Below, piece after piece: positions 9,866-20,638 of a stretch of DNA of 64,000 nt; the first letter of the stretch is position 1; every line of letters starts with the position of its first letter. Under the pieces are notes generated by a model, which had not been told where the DNA came from, did no database searches, and saw nothing but the letters and a program-made list of their open reading frames with translations. The DNA is from Impatiens glandulifera (Eukaryota > Streptophyta > Magnoliopsida > Ericales > Balsaminaceae): assembly GCF_907164915.1 (NCBI RefSeq), contig NC_061869.1:24350676-24414675 (forward strand). Direction: 5' to 3'. A program made the translations under genes and the position numbers.

Positions 9866-11677
9866 ATGTTTCAAGATAGGCCTCCAATGCTAGAAGGTGA
9901 TGACTTTGCCAACTGGAAGGCACGGATGTATCTACACCTAATCACCTTGGATGATGAGATGGAGTCCATTCTGACCGAAGGACCGATAATTATCAATAAG
10001 GACAGAAAGGAATGGACATCTGAAGATAGAAGGAGAAACAACCTGGACAACCATGCAAGAAACCGGATCTCTAACAGCGTGGACAGAAACACATATTGCA
10101 AGATTAGAGATTGCAAAACCGGAAAGGAGACATGGGACACCGTTATCCAGATTTTTGAAGGAAATGAAAGAACAAAAAGAGATCAAGATAATGGTAGCCA
10201 CCCAGAAATTTGAAAGCATGAAGATGAAACCAGGAGAGACAATGAAGGAATACAGTGACCGGTTCACTGGTGTGTTAGATGAGCTTGCAACACTTGGAAA
10301 GAGGTATGACAACAAAGAGGTTATCATGAAAGCATTGAGATCTCTTCCAAGTGGGTGGGATATAAAGACAATGGTAATGGGGGAGTCAAACTGCCTAAAC
10401 AAGATGAAGCTGCACGATGTATTCGAAGATATAAAGGCATATGAGTTTGAAATGAGATCTAGAACCGAAGAGGAGGTCTCGGCCTCAACCTCAACCAGAG
10501 CATTGATCACACCTATAGAACCGGTTGCTCCTGCTCCAGCACTGATCAGAACAGCCGAACAGTTACTGAGGATGCCATGGCTATGCTTGCACAAAAGTTT
10601 GGAAGGTTCATGAAAAGGAGCCAACCAACAAACTACAACTACGGCGACAAATCCAATGTAAGATGTTATAATTGTAATTGTTTGGGTCACTTTAAGTGGG
10701 AATGCAGGAAACCAAAGAGGGATACTCGGAAACCGGATAACCAAGATAACCGGAACAATTATCAACAAACCGGTGAAGGAAGTGAGGTACCGAAAGCACT
10801 AATAGCCGACGATGGAGGAAGTCTGTGGGCTCACAGCGATAGTGATGATGAACTCACCTGCCTTATGGCAAATGAGGAACAGGTATTTGACTCTCCTTGC
10901 GACGAATTTACTAAAGATGAACTATACAATGCATTGAATGACATGGTAGAAGAATATAGGAACCTACTAGCCATGTTGCCTAAGCACCTAAACATTAGAA
11001 CCGACCCTATAATACCCATTCCGACAGAACCAGAGGTACCCATTATAACCGAACCTCCGGTCGTAAAACCTGATGATACCCCTATTTTAGAAACCGAGTT
11101 AGATCTCAAGACCGAACAATCTAGTGAACCGGCTAGCGAACTAACCGAGGAAGAAAATGCCCGACTTCAATATAAGATGGCTGCATATAAGAGGTCTAGT
11201 GATATAGTAAAGAAATTGTGTAGTCATTTCAGACATCCCCGTTGCAAGTTTGGCCTAGGATACACAGAGGATAGCTCCAAAAACCAAAAACCTGTAGGGA
11301 AAGTAAGGTTTACAAGAAGTCACCTTCCTCTTATAAGATTCATTAAAAGTTCCATGACCGCTGAAGAGGAACTGACCGCATACTATAGGGAAGAAAAGAT
11401 AAAATACGACTATGTTGGTCCAACCGACTCTGAGAAGTGGCTTGACCCTGTGAAAAGAAGAGCCGAAATCCTCAAACATATGAAAGCCTTTCCTGAACCG
11501 CATAGGTCAAACCAGAGATCACCAAACCAAAGATCGCCCCCATTTAAGACATTTGTAGAAAAACCGAGATACACAAGACCGAGTGCCAAAAAGACAGTTA
11601 AAACCCTAGCAAAGAAGACCATCCGGTTTGTCAAGGTTTGGGTACCCAAGGGACTAATCGCATGTGGACCCAAGTAA
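9866..11677 (+). pseudogene. gag: gag of Copia element 1, frameshifted
   Basis: The chosen start MFQDRPPML aligns with the gag start of element 2 (MTHSDKPPML). An N-terminal capsid-type domain follows (NWKARMYLHLITLDDEM; SLPSGWDIKTMVMGES; LHDVFEDIKAYEFEM). One CCHC zinc knuckle, CYNCNCLGHFKWEC, is near 10660-10705. After it comes an acidic segment (WAHSDSDDELTCLMAN), typical of Sirevirus gag, then a Pro/Thr/Glu-rich linker and a basic tail with WVPKGL. The frame changes at about 10150-10210 and again at 10577-10613, so two indels break it. It ends at TAA 11675-11677. It would form the virus-like particle in the cytoplasm if intact. Confidence 0.85.
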
Positions 11678-14600
11678 ATGTGGGTACCAAATAGTTGTAA
11701 ATATGTACATTTTGCAGGATCTAAAGAAACGGCTAGGAAACTCTGAATGGTTCTTGGACAGCGGTTGCTCCAGGCATATGACCGGAAACAGCAATTTGCT
11801 AACCGATATCAGAACAGCAACCGGTGCTCTAATCACCTTCGGTGACAACTCAAAAGGTAGAACTGTTGGCAAGGGTAAGATTGTCCATGGTAACCTAACT
11901 ATTGATAATGTACTTTTAGTTGAAAACCTACGATTTAACCTACTTAGCATTAGTCAGATATGTGATGCTGGATATACTGTAGAATTTCTTAAACATGCAT
12001 GCTTAGTTAAGAACTCTCAAGGTATCGTACTGCTAACCGGAAATAGGATAGGTAATATCTACAAGGTAGACTGGAAAACTAAAGTAGAATATCCTATATG
12101 CATGATAGCTAAGACTGATCAAACCTGGCTGTGGCATAAGAGACTAAACCATCTAAACATAAAAACCTTGAACCACATTCGCGGTAAAAAGCTAGTTGAG
12201 GGCATTCCTGATATAGTATTTAATCAGGATAAGGTTTGCTCAGCATGTCAAATGGGTAAACAGACTAAGTCATCCTTTAAGAGTAAAGGAAATATACAAT
12301 CTAGCCGGTGTTTAGATCTTCTTCATATGGACTTATTTGGGCCGATTCGGGTCGTTAGCCTAGGAGGCATGCTTTATACCATGGTAGTTATTGATGATTA
12401 TTCTAGATTTACATGGGTAATATTTCTGCCATCTAAACGTGAAACCGCATCAAACCTGATTACACTTCTTAAACGCTTGCAAAATGAAAAATCAACTCGC
12501 ATTAATAGCATTCGAAGTGATCGAGGTACCGAATTTACCAATAGTACCTTGACCGCATATCTTGATGAATCCGGTATTAGACACGAGTTGTCTAGTGCCA
12601 GGACTCCTCAACAAAATGGCCTGGCCGAGAGAAGAAACCGGACTCTCAAGGAAGCCGCACGGTCCATGATAGCCGATTCCGGCATTGCTCAGAAATTTTG
12701 GGCAGAGGCTATCAACACTGCATGTTATACACAAAACCGGTCTTTAATAAACAAGTTTCATAACAAAACACCGTATGAGGTTTATTTTAACAAAGTTCCC
12801 AAACTTAAATACCTCAAGATTTTCGGTTGTAAGTGTTATATACATATAAATGGCAAAAACCAACTCTCTGTTTTTGATGCAAAAACTGATACCGGGATCA
12901 TGCTAGGTTACTCAGCAGTGAGTAAAGCATATAGAGTGTATAATAATAGAACTGCAACCATGGAGGAAACACTTCACGTTGTTTTCGATGAATCGGTTGA
13001 AAGTAATACTGCATCATGCTTTGATCTACACAATAGATTGGAAAACAATAATATCCATTCTGATAGTGAAGATGAGACTCCGGTCTTCAGGCGGTTTGTC
13101 CATGACCAAATGGGTAATATTGAAACCCAGCCGGATCAAGCTGTCCCACAACAGGAAGCTGACACTTCGGTCCAATCCGAGGAAGTCGGTCGGTCTGACA
13201 ATCCTGTTCAGCCTACCGACATGTCTAGCCTTGATCAAGTAAACGGTAATTTGGTAGACATCCCTGAACTGAATCTCAGAAGAAACAGTAAACATCCTCT
13301 TGAGCAAATTATAGGTGACCCTTCGAAATCTGCTCGAACTAGGCGTCAACATCTGACGGAATACTTTAATTCCGCGTTTATATCCCAGATTGAGCCGAAA
13401 AGAATAGATGAAGCATTGTCAGATCCGGATTGGATCTTGGGAATGCAAGAAGAGCTAAACCAGTTCGAGAGTAGTAAAGTCTGGTACCTAGTTCCTAGAC
13501 CGAAAGATCAATCGGTCATAGGAACAAGATGGGTATTCAGAAACAAACTCAATGAGGACGGTTTGGTCACGAGGAACAAAGCCAGATTAGTGGCTCAAGG
13601 TTACAAACAAGAAGAATGCATTGATTTTGAAGAATCATTTGCCCCTGTAGCTAGGATAGAAGCCATTAGGATTTTTCTAGCTTTTGCTGCTTTCAAAAAC
13701 TTTAAGGTTTTTCAAATGGATGTTAAAAGTGCATTTCTGAACGGTGACCTACGTGAAGAAGTGTATGTTGAACAACCACCCGGTTTCAAAAGCGCTGCAT
13801 TTCCAAACCATGTATATCGGTTAAATAAAGCTTTATACGGTCTAAAGCAAGCACCTAGAGCCTGGTATGATACACTAACCGCATTTCTGTTACAACATGA
13901 TTTCACCATCGGTTCGGTGGATAAAACATTGTTTAAATTTGAAAAGAAGGAACATATCCTACTTGTTCAAATCTATGTAGATGATATTATTTTCGGTTCC
14001 ACCGATCCTAAGCTATGTGATAAATTCTCAAAAATGATGACTGACAAGTTTGAAATGAGTATGATGGGAGAATTAAGTTTCTTTCTAGGTCTTCAGGTTA
14101 AGCAACTCAAAGAAGGAACATTCATTAGCCAACCTAAGTACACCAAGGAGCTTCTAAAGAAGTTTGGAATAGACACTTGCTCCTCGGCGGCTACTCCAAT
14201 GAGCTCATCGATTAAATTAGACAAGGATGATGAGGGCCAATCGGTAGACCAGATTGCATACCGGGGCATGATCGGTTCCCTCCTATATTTGACAGCGAGT
14301 AGACCGGACATTTTGTTTGCAGTCGGTGTGTGTGGGAGATTTCAAGCAAATCCGAAGCAATCCCATTACACAGCCGCAAAGAGGATACTGAAGTATCTAA
14401 AAGGCACACCTGATGTCGGTCTGTGGTATCCAAAGGATTCGTCCTTTAACCAAACAAGTTATTCGGATGCAGACTATGCAGGGTGTAAGATTGACAGAAA
14501 AAGCACAAGCGGTACATGCCAATTCCTAGGTGACCGACTGGTGTCATGGCACAGCAAGAAACAGACATCGGTGGCCACATCAACCGCAGAGGCTGAATAC

Positions 14601-14939
14601 TTGGCGGCCGGAAGTTGCTGTTCACAACTCCTCTAGATCCAACAACAGCTGAAGGACTTCGGTGTCATAGCCGAAGAGTCCCCGATCTTCTGTGACAATA
14701 CAAGTGCCATTGCAATCACCTATAACCCGGTTCTCCACTCCAGAACCAAGCATATCGACATAAGGCATCACTTCATCCGGGAGCATGTCACGCTGAAGCA
14801 TATCCGGCTGGAATACGTATCGACTGATCAACAAGTAGCCGATATCTTCACAAAGCCTCTACAGGAAGCTAAGTTCTCTCAATTTAGACTCACTCTCGGC
14901 TTAACCGACATTAGCCAGATCCTTCCTAAGGATGCTTAA
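11658..14939 (+). pseudogene. pol: pol of Copia element 1 (protease, integrase, RT, RNase H), one internal amber
   Basis: The pol frame opens just after a TAA at 11655-11657 and overlaps the gag end by 17 nt in the +1 frame. Domains in order: protease ([13 protein letters not shown]), GAG-pre-integrase zinc finger ([20 protein letters not shown]), integrase with DDE residues (HMDLFGP and [37 protein letters not shown]), RT ([24 protein letters not shown]), RNase H ([48 protein letters not shown]). The only lesion in 3.3 kb is TAG at 14634-14636, where relatives have Trp in QLLWIQQQ. That stop separates the RNase H catalytic residues. The frame ends at TAA 14937-14939. Confidence 0.9.
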
Positions 14940-15420
14940 AGGGAAACCGGTTCAGACAGACAAAACCGGTAGTTCCTCCTAAACTGTTGAACTTCGAATC
15001 TTTAGGGTGTCTGTGGAAGAACCGCCCAGTTTATCAGATAGAGTAAACCGACCGGTTACTTGGTGCATGCACCAAATAACCGCATCGGGATGAACAACTG
15101 ATAACTGACCGGCTCGGAAGTAGGTTCTCCTAGATCATTTGAATTTCAAACAGAAGTGGAATAATTATCAGTGTTTAAGGATATCTGTTCTGAAACATTA
15201 CCCTTTCAAAGTAAAACTGGTCGCGCCTAAAAAGACGTGAAGATCTTTTGATATCTTTCACAGTCCAGGCCTATGACCAACATCCTAGACTGCAAACTTG
15301 CCTATTTCATGCAATGTCTTATATCCTGCAGTTAATAGATATCATCTCATTTAATACTTGGACAATAGGATAGCCCCCCAACTACTATTTAAGTGAAGCA
15401 ATCACTTACCAAAATACTCA
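14940..15420 (+). promoter_or_regulatory. Post-pol spacer with promoter of aORF1
   Basis: No ORF of note. TATTTAAG at 15386-15393 sits where the aORF1 promoter is expected. The following leader (AATCACTTACCAAAATACTCA) is cut by the LINE, and its continuation is at 20615-20638. Joined, TATA to ATG would be roughly 60 nt. Confidence 0.5.
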
Positions 15421-15441
15421 CAAGTCAAAAACTACTATTCC

Positions 15442-16791
15442 ATGAACAAGAACTGTGATTATTCTCTGCAGGATTGGGTATCTCCTGGTCAGGACAATGA
15501 TGTCTTTAATCAGGATCGTGGATCCATTTTTCAAGAGAATGTGAATGCTCGTGATGATGGGGTGATGAATCTAGCTCAGAAGTTGTCTAATGAAAAGGAG
15601 ATCTCTGTTCTAAGGTCTTCTACCCCATGCAAAATCTCATCCAAGCTAGAGATTAGCCTGGAGCCTGATTCCTTGGATCTTAATGTTGCTGGTTTTGACA
15701 GTAATCCAAATTCCGTGGGTCACAATTTTTCTTCAGCCCTTAATGACAAGATGAGACTTCCAATTAATGTTTTTGACCAAGGACCTTCAAGAGCGGCGAA
15801 GGATTCAGTCTATATTGTTGATTGTGATGCTGAGAGGACTGAGGAATACTCAATAATCGATCGGATTAGTGTCAATCATAGGTCTGATGTTAAAGCTTGG
15901 ACTGGAAATGCTCCTGAGGATATTCAGGTTAATAATACTGGTAATGATAAATATAATAGAAGAATTGGACTTCAACAGGTTCTAAGCAGCAATGATTTGA
16001 CTAAGTTACTCGTTAGAGAACGCCATACAGCAGGTCCTGAAGCGATAGAGCCTGAATTTGATCGGTCTGAATCAAATTTTTCTGGGTTGATTGTCTCCAA
16101 AACAACTATTATTGGTATTACAGGGTCAACAGAGGTCCAATTTGATGAATCTGGAATTGCAAAGTATGACTTGGACCGGCTTGGAATAGCGGGTTCTGGC
16201 TTGACAGTCTTCAAGGCAGTTGAGGATGGTTTGTCTGGTCCAACAGGGATTGAATATAATGGGTCTGGTTTGGCAAATCGGTATGCGACGGTTGGTTCTA
16301 AATTGGCAGTTTCAAAGTCTGGTTTGGTTGGTTTTTCTGGTTTAACAGGTCTTGGTTGTGTTGGGTCTGATGGGTCTGATAATCCCACAAGGGTGGATTC
16401 TGGGATTGATGGGTTTCTGAATAGTTTAGTTGGGTTTTCTGGTTCAATTGTTGATCTTGCTGGGTCTGAATCTGGTGGGGTTAAGTTGGCAGTATCTTCG
16501 TTGGTTGTCTCTAAAGATGATGTGGCTGGTGTGAATGTTGTTGTTTCAGCAAATCAGGCTCCTAATAGTAGTGAGCAAACTGCTATTGGTCTGATGGGTG
16601 ATTGTAATTTCAATAAGATTGATTCTAGTCTCCACCATTATGAAAATCAAACCGTGGCCATCGAGGACAGCAAAGACTCCTATGGATTTTCTGAAAGTGA
16701 AAGCAGTGTTGAAGGGGATCATAAAATGGATGTTCTTAATAGCCATGAGGACAGTGAAATTCAGGAGTCTAACCCGTATATGCATTCATGA
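15442..16791 (+). CDS. LINE ORF1, probable C-terminal part
   Basis: 449 codons from the first ATG; the frame is also open for a short way upstream of it. The second half is low-complexity, with diverged Gly/Ser repeats of the type SGL-VSK----G-SGSTG (about residues 205-370). Plant L1 ORF1 proteins normally start with an RRM-like DUF4283 domain and a zinc knuckle; neither is present, so I read this as the linker/C-terminal part left after 5' truncation. The stop overlaps the ORF2 start as ATGA (16788-16791), suggesting termination-reinitiation. Confidence 0.55.
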   Translation: MNKNCDYSLQDWVSPGQDNDVFNQDRGSIFQENVNARDDGVMNLAQKLSNEKEISVLRSSTPCKISSKLEISLEPDSLDLNVAGFDSNPNSVGHNFSSALNDKMRLPINVFDQGPSRAAKDSVYIVDCDAERTEEYSIIDRISVNHRSDVKAWTGNAPEDIQVNNTGNDKYNRRIGLQQVLSSNDLTKLLVRERHTAGPEAIEPEFDRSESNFSGLIVSKTTIIGITGSTEVQFDESGIAKYDLDRLGIAGSGLTVFKAVEDGLSGPTGIEYNGSGLANRYATVGSKLAVSKSGLVGFSGLTGLGCVGSDGSDNPTRVDSGIDGFLNSLVGFSGSIVDLAGSESGGVKLAVSSLVVSKDDVAGVNVVVSANQAPNSSEQTAIGLMGDCNFNKIDSSLHHYENQTVAIEDSKDSYGFSESESSVEGDHKMDVLNSHEDSEIQESNPYMHS

Positions 16792-19700
16792 ATATTATGA
16801 CATGGAATATACGGGGCCTCAATGATCCCATTAAAAGCAAGGAAATTCGGAAGATCATTGATGAGCAGAAGCTTGTTATTTTTGGTATTCTTGAAACAAA
16901 GGTGAAGGAGCGCAACGTTGATCGCATCAAAGGCCTTTGTATGGACAGAAATTGGAATTTGTTACACAATTCTAACAACAGGACCGGCAGAATTTGGGTA
17001 GCTTGGAACAGTGATGTGGCTGATGTCAAGATGATTCATTCTTCTGATCAAGTCATAATGGTTGAAGTCAAAAACAAAGTTGATGACAATCTCTTTCGTT
17101 TGGCTATTGTTTATGGCTGTAACTCGGGATCGGATAGAAGGATTTTATGGAACTGTTTGAAAGCTAAGATTGATGATGATCATCCTTGGGCTGTTATTGG
17201 GGACTTCAATGTTACTAGATTTGAGAATGAGAGGAGCCCTGAATCTGATATCACTCAAGACATGATTGACTTTAATGAGTGTATTCGTGACATTGGTTGT
17301 GTTGAACCGACTAATTCCGGAAACTTGTTTACTTGGTCCTCCATGAGAGGTGATGAGCAGATCAGAAGGAGCAGGATTGATAGAGGTCTTATTAATTCGA
17401 CTTGGGCTACTAAATATCCTAGAAGCCATGTTCATATTCTTAACCCGGGAATCTCTGATCATTGTCCACTTAAGCTCTATTGGGAGAAGAAGAAGAAAGT
17501 GAAACGCCCCTTTAAAATTTTCAACTTTTGGATGGAAAATGATAAGTTCAAGGAGATTCTCAATGAGGTCTGGAATACTCATGTGGACGGCTCTAATATG
17601 TTTCGAGTGTCGAAGAAATTGAGGCTTCTTAAAAACCAACTTAATAAGTTTGACCGCAGAAAATTCAGCAACATATCAAAAAGGGTCATGGCTGCAAGAG
17701 CTGATCTTGAGGAGGTTCAATCCCGATTTCTTCATGATGACATTGATGATCTTCTTCGGGAGGAGGAAAAATCTGCCCTTGCAAAATTTAGAGAGCTCAG
17801 TTCTATGGAGGAGAGTTTCGCGAGACAGAAGTCGGGACAGAATTGGGTCTCTCTTGGGGACAAGAACACGACTTTCTTCTACCGTAAGTGTTCATCTAGG
17901 AATCTTCGGAACAGTGTCCAAAGACTTATGAAGGATGATGGGGATTTTGCGCATGGACAGGATCAAATTCAGGATTTGGCTGACCAATTCTATCGTGGTC
18001 TTATGGGTACTAAAACCGGGCAGCATCTCAGTCATCTCAATACTCTATATCAGATTGTTGACAAAAGAATTACTGCTGAGGATAGTCGGGATCTTGTTAG
18101 AGTTGTTTCGAGAGAAGAAGTTAGAAATGCTCTAGCTAGCATCAACAGCAATAAGAGCCCCGGGCCTGACGGTTTTAATGCGGAGTTTTTTAAAGCTAAT
18201 TGGGGTATTGTGGGTAATGACATTACAGAGAGGGTGCTTGAATTCTTTCGTAATAGGAAAATGTTGACCCAATGGAATGTTACTGTGCTTAATCTTATTC
18301 CCAAAAACTTCGTGCCCGAAAAAATACAAGATTTTCGTCCCATTTCCTGTTGTAATGTTGTGTATAAAATTATTTCTAAAATTCTCTCTAAGCGCTTTCA
18401 AAGAGTTATTTCTAAGATAGTGAGTCTAGGACAATCTGCTTTCATACCCGGTAGGTCTATATCGCATAACATCCTTCTAATGCAGAATCTTCTTAAGGGT
18501 TATGGGAGAAGGAAGATTTCTCCTCGAGTTGCGTTTAAAACTGATATTCGTAAGGCATTTGATTCCGTTAAATGGGGAACTATTCATGACTTTCTTGTTG
18601 TTTCTGGTTTTCCTAGAATTTACATTGATTGGATTATGCAGTGTGTCTCTACCTCCCACTTTGTCGTTTGCGTTAATGGTGTACACGGGGGCTATTTCAA
18701 GGGCGAAAATGGTGTGAGGCAGGGCGATCCTCTCTCTTCTTATATCTTCGTGTTGATCATGGAGGTCTTTGAGAGTGTCTTAACGACATTCCGAAAGAAT
18801 CGCCATTACACTTTCCACCCTTTCTGCGAAGAGGAGAAGATCACTCATTTATGTTTTGTAGATGACTTGTTCTTACTTGCTCATGCCGATGTTGAAACCA
18901 TTAAAACTATAAAAGATGCGCTTAACTTCTTTTCTGATGTTACGGGCTTATCAATTAATGTAGATAAAAGTGCAGCGTTCTATGGCGGTGTTGATGATGA
19001 GACAAAGGCTAGGATACAAGACATTATGGGCATCCCCGAGGGTTCGTTTCCGGTTCGTTATTTGGGCATTCCACTCACAACAAGACAGATTCAAATTGTT
19101 CATTGTAGGCCGCTCATTGAAAAAGTTAAAAACGTTGTTATGGGGTGGGCAGCCAAGAAGCTTTCATACGCGGGCATAATTGAGTTGGTTGGAAGCGTGG
19201 TCATGGGATTAATCGGTTACTGGTCTCAGCAAATTGTGCTCCCGAAGAAAGTTATGAAAGAGCTCGATACTATCATGCGTAATTTTATTTGGGGCAGCCA
19301 AGGTCGTGGTGGAAAGAAAGTCAAGTGGATCGACGTTTGCAAACCGAAAGACGAAGGTGGTATTGGACTGAGGAGCTGTATTGAGTGGAATCGGGCTGTT
19401 ACCTACAAACATCTTTGGGCTTTACAAACTAAACAAGATTCTCTATGGGTCAAGTGGGTGCACTCTCGATTTTTGAAGCGCGAATTGAGCATATGGACTT
19501 GTAAAATCACGGATGATATGACTTGGTCGTTGAAGAAGATTTTGAATCTAAAAAACAGCCTCGGTTCGATTTTTGATATTCGTATTGAGGATGGGTGTGG
19601 TACTCTCTTTTGGCACGATCCTTGGTTTGAAAACCAGCCGTTGATTACTAAGGAGGAATTTCGAGGTTTGAGAATAAGAAGGGATTATGCGGCTGCCACG

Positions 19701-20441
19701 GTTGGCGACATTGATGTTGGGCTTTGGGTTTCAATTATTAGACGAGTTCCGGAAGGAAGACGAGTATTAGACTATTTGAGTAGAATTCGTCTAAGTGATA
19801 AGGCTGATGTTCACTCTTGGGTAGCCGAGGAAGATGGTAAATTAAAGTCAAGAATAGTTTGGAATGTTATTAGAGAAAAAGGTCAAATTGTCGATTGGGC
19901 TGCTCTCGTTTGGTCTTCAAAAGTCATTCTGAGGCATCGTTTCATCCTATGGTTGGCTTTACGGGGTAGGCTTAATACCCGGGATCGGATTCTTGCTTAC
20001 ATGGACATTCCGGATGCTAATTGTTTTCTTTGTGATGGGAATACAGAGTCTATTTTCCACTTGTTTGGGAGCTGCCCGTTTGTTAAGTCCCTTTGGAGTA
20101 AGTTCACATTGGCTTTGGGCTTTGTTCATTTACCGGGTTCATGGGATGAGATCATTGTTGCTGCCCGCATCAAAGCTAAAGGTAATAGATTTCCAGCCAA
20201 TGTCTTCAAATGTGGTTTTGTTGCCATTGTTTATCATGTATGGGCCGAGAGAAACGCAAGAGTATTTGGGAGAGTTCGTCGCGACGTTGAGCATGTATGG
20301 AGGGATATCGTGTTTGATTGCGGTGCGCTAATCGGTACGTGGAGGCGGGTTCCCAAAGGTGAGCGTGAATGGACCCTTTGTCGGGAGTGGAAAATCGATT
20401 ATGACAAAGTTACATCTTTTAATTTTTCGAAAGCTAGTTAG
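16788..20441 (+). CDS. LINE ORF2: AP-like endonuclease and reverse transcriptase, intact frame
   Basis: 1217 residues without a lesion, the normal size for plant L1 ORF2. Residues 1-230: exo/endonuclease/phosphatase domain with TWNIRGLND, LETKVKE, GDFNVTR, SRIDRGL and SDHCPLK, the Mg-binding and catalytic motifs for target nicking. Residues 460-760: RT with KSPGPDGFNAEF, FKTDIRKAFDSVKW, NGVRQGDPLSSYIFVL and FVDDLFLLAH (FVDD instead of the usual FADD; the Asp pair is kept). Near the C-terminus is the plant LINE zinc-binding region (CFLCDGNTESIFHLFGSCPF). It works in target-primed reverse transcription in the nucleus. It could still be translatable, but the host element is broken and the 5' end seems lost. 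Confidence 0.92.
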   Translation: MNIMTWNIRGLNDPIKSKEIRKIIDEQKLVIFGILETKVKERNVDRIKGLCMDRNWNLLHNSNNRTGRIWVAWNSDVADVKMIHSSDQVIMVEVKNKVDDNLFRLAIVYGCNSGSDRRILWNCLKAKIDDDHPWAVIGDFNVTRFENERSPESDITQDMIDFNECIRDIGCVEPTNSGNLFTWSSMRGDEQIRRSRIDRGLINSTWATKYPRSHVHILNPGISDHCPLKLYWEKKKKVKRPFKIFNFWMENDKFKEILNEVWNTHVDGSNMFRVSKKLRLLKNQLNKFDRRKFSNISKRVMAARADLEEVQSRFLHDDIDDLLREEEKSALAKFRELSSMEESFARQKSGQNWVSLGDKNTTFFYRKCSSRNLRNSVQRLMKDDGDFAHGQDQIQDLADQFYRGLMGTKTGQHLSHLNTLYQIVDKRITAEDSRDLVRVVSREEVRNALASINSNKSPGPDGFNAEFFKANWGIVGNDITERVLEFFRNRKMLTQWNVTVLNLIPKNFVPEKIQDFRPISCCNVVYKIISKILSKRFQRVISKIVSLGQSAFIPGRSISHNILLMQNLLKGYGRRKISPRVAFKTDIRKAFDSVKWGTIHDFLVVSGFPRIYIDWIMQCVSTSHFVVCVNGVHGGYFKGENGVRQGDPLSSYIFVLIMEVFESVLTTFRKNRHYTFHPFCEEEKITHLCFVDDLFLLAHADVETIKTIKDALNFFSDVTGLSINVDKSAAFYGGVDDETKARIQDIMGIPEGSFPVRYLGIPLTTRQIQIVHCRPLIEKVKNVVMGWAAKKLSYAGIIELVGSVVMGLIGYWSQQIVLPKKVMKELDTIMRNFIWGSQGRGGKKVKWIDVCKPKDEGGIGLRSCIEWNRAVTYKHLWALQTKQDSLWVKWVHSRFLKRELSIWTCKITDDMTWSLKKILNLKNSLGSIFDIRIEDGCGTLFWHDPWFENQPLITKEEFRGLRIRRDYAAATVGDIDVGLWVSIIRRVPEGRRVLDYLSRIRLSDKADVHSWVAEEDGKLKSRIVWNVIREKGQIVDWAALVWSSKVILRHRFILWLALRGRLNTRDRILAYMDIPDANCFLCDGNTESIFHLFGSCPFVKSLWSKFTLALGFVHLPGSWDEIIVAARIKAKGNRFPANVFKCGFVAIVYHVWAERNARVFGRVRRDVEHVWRDIVFDCGALIGTWRRVPKGEREWTLCREWKIDYDKVTSFNFSKAS

Positions 20442-20638
20442 TTTCTTATGATTGATTGTAAGTCTCGTGTTTGCTTTGTTTGAATGTTTGTTTACTTGAA
20501 CCTAACTTTAACTTTCTAGGTTTGTTAGAAAGTTAAAGGAGACTATGTCCGTTTTTTTTTCCCGTTTTGGGTTTTTTTAATGAAATGACAATAAGTCGTT
20601 TTCCCAAAAAAAAAACTCAATCTCTCACTAAGGCAAAA

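Larger units (their letters stand above)
15421..20614 (+). mobile_element. L1-type LINE nested in Copia element 1
   Basis: Contains a full-length L1 ORF2, the C-terminal part of an ORF1, a 3' UTR ending in GTCGTTTTCCC and a short A tract (20606-20615). The short direct repeat ACTCA (15416-15420 and 20615-20619) is the best TSD candidate; longer matches are absent, so the 5' junction is uncertain by about 20 bp. No RRM or zinc knuckle is seen in the ORF1 part, so the element is probably 5'-truncated. The insertion point is the leader of aORF1. Confidence 0.85.

Noticed and set aside
9938..10768. 276-codon minus-strand ORF across gag
   Set aside because: Antisense shadow of gag codon bias; no domain.
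11672..11723. Possible intron between gag and pol (GTAAAT ... TTTTGCAG)
   Set aside because: Only about 52 nt, below usual plant intron size, and element 2 lacks the GT donor at this position.
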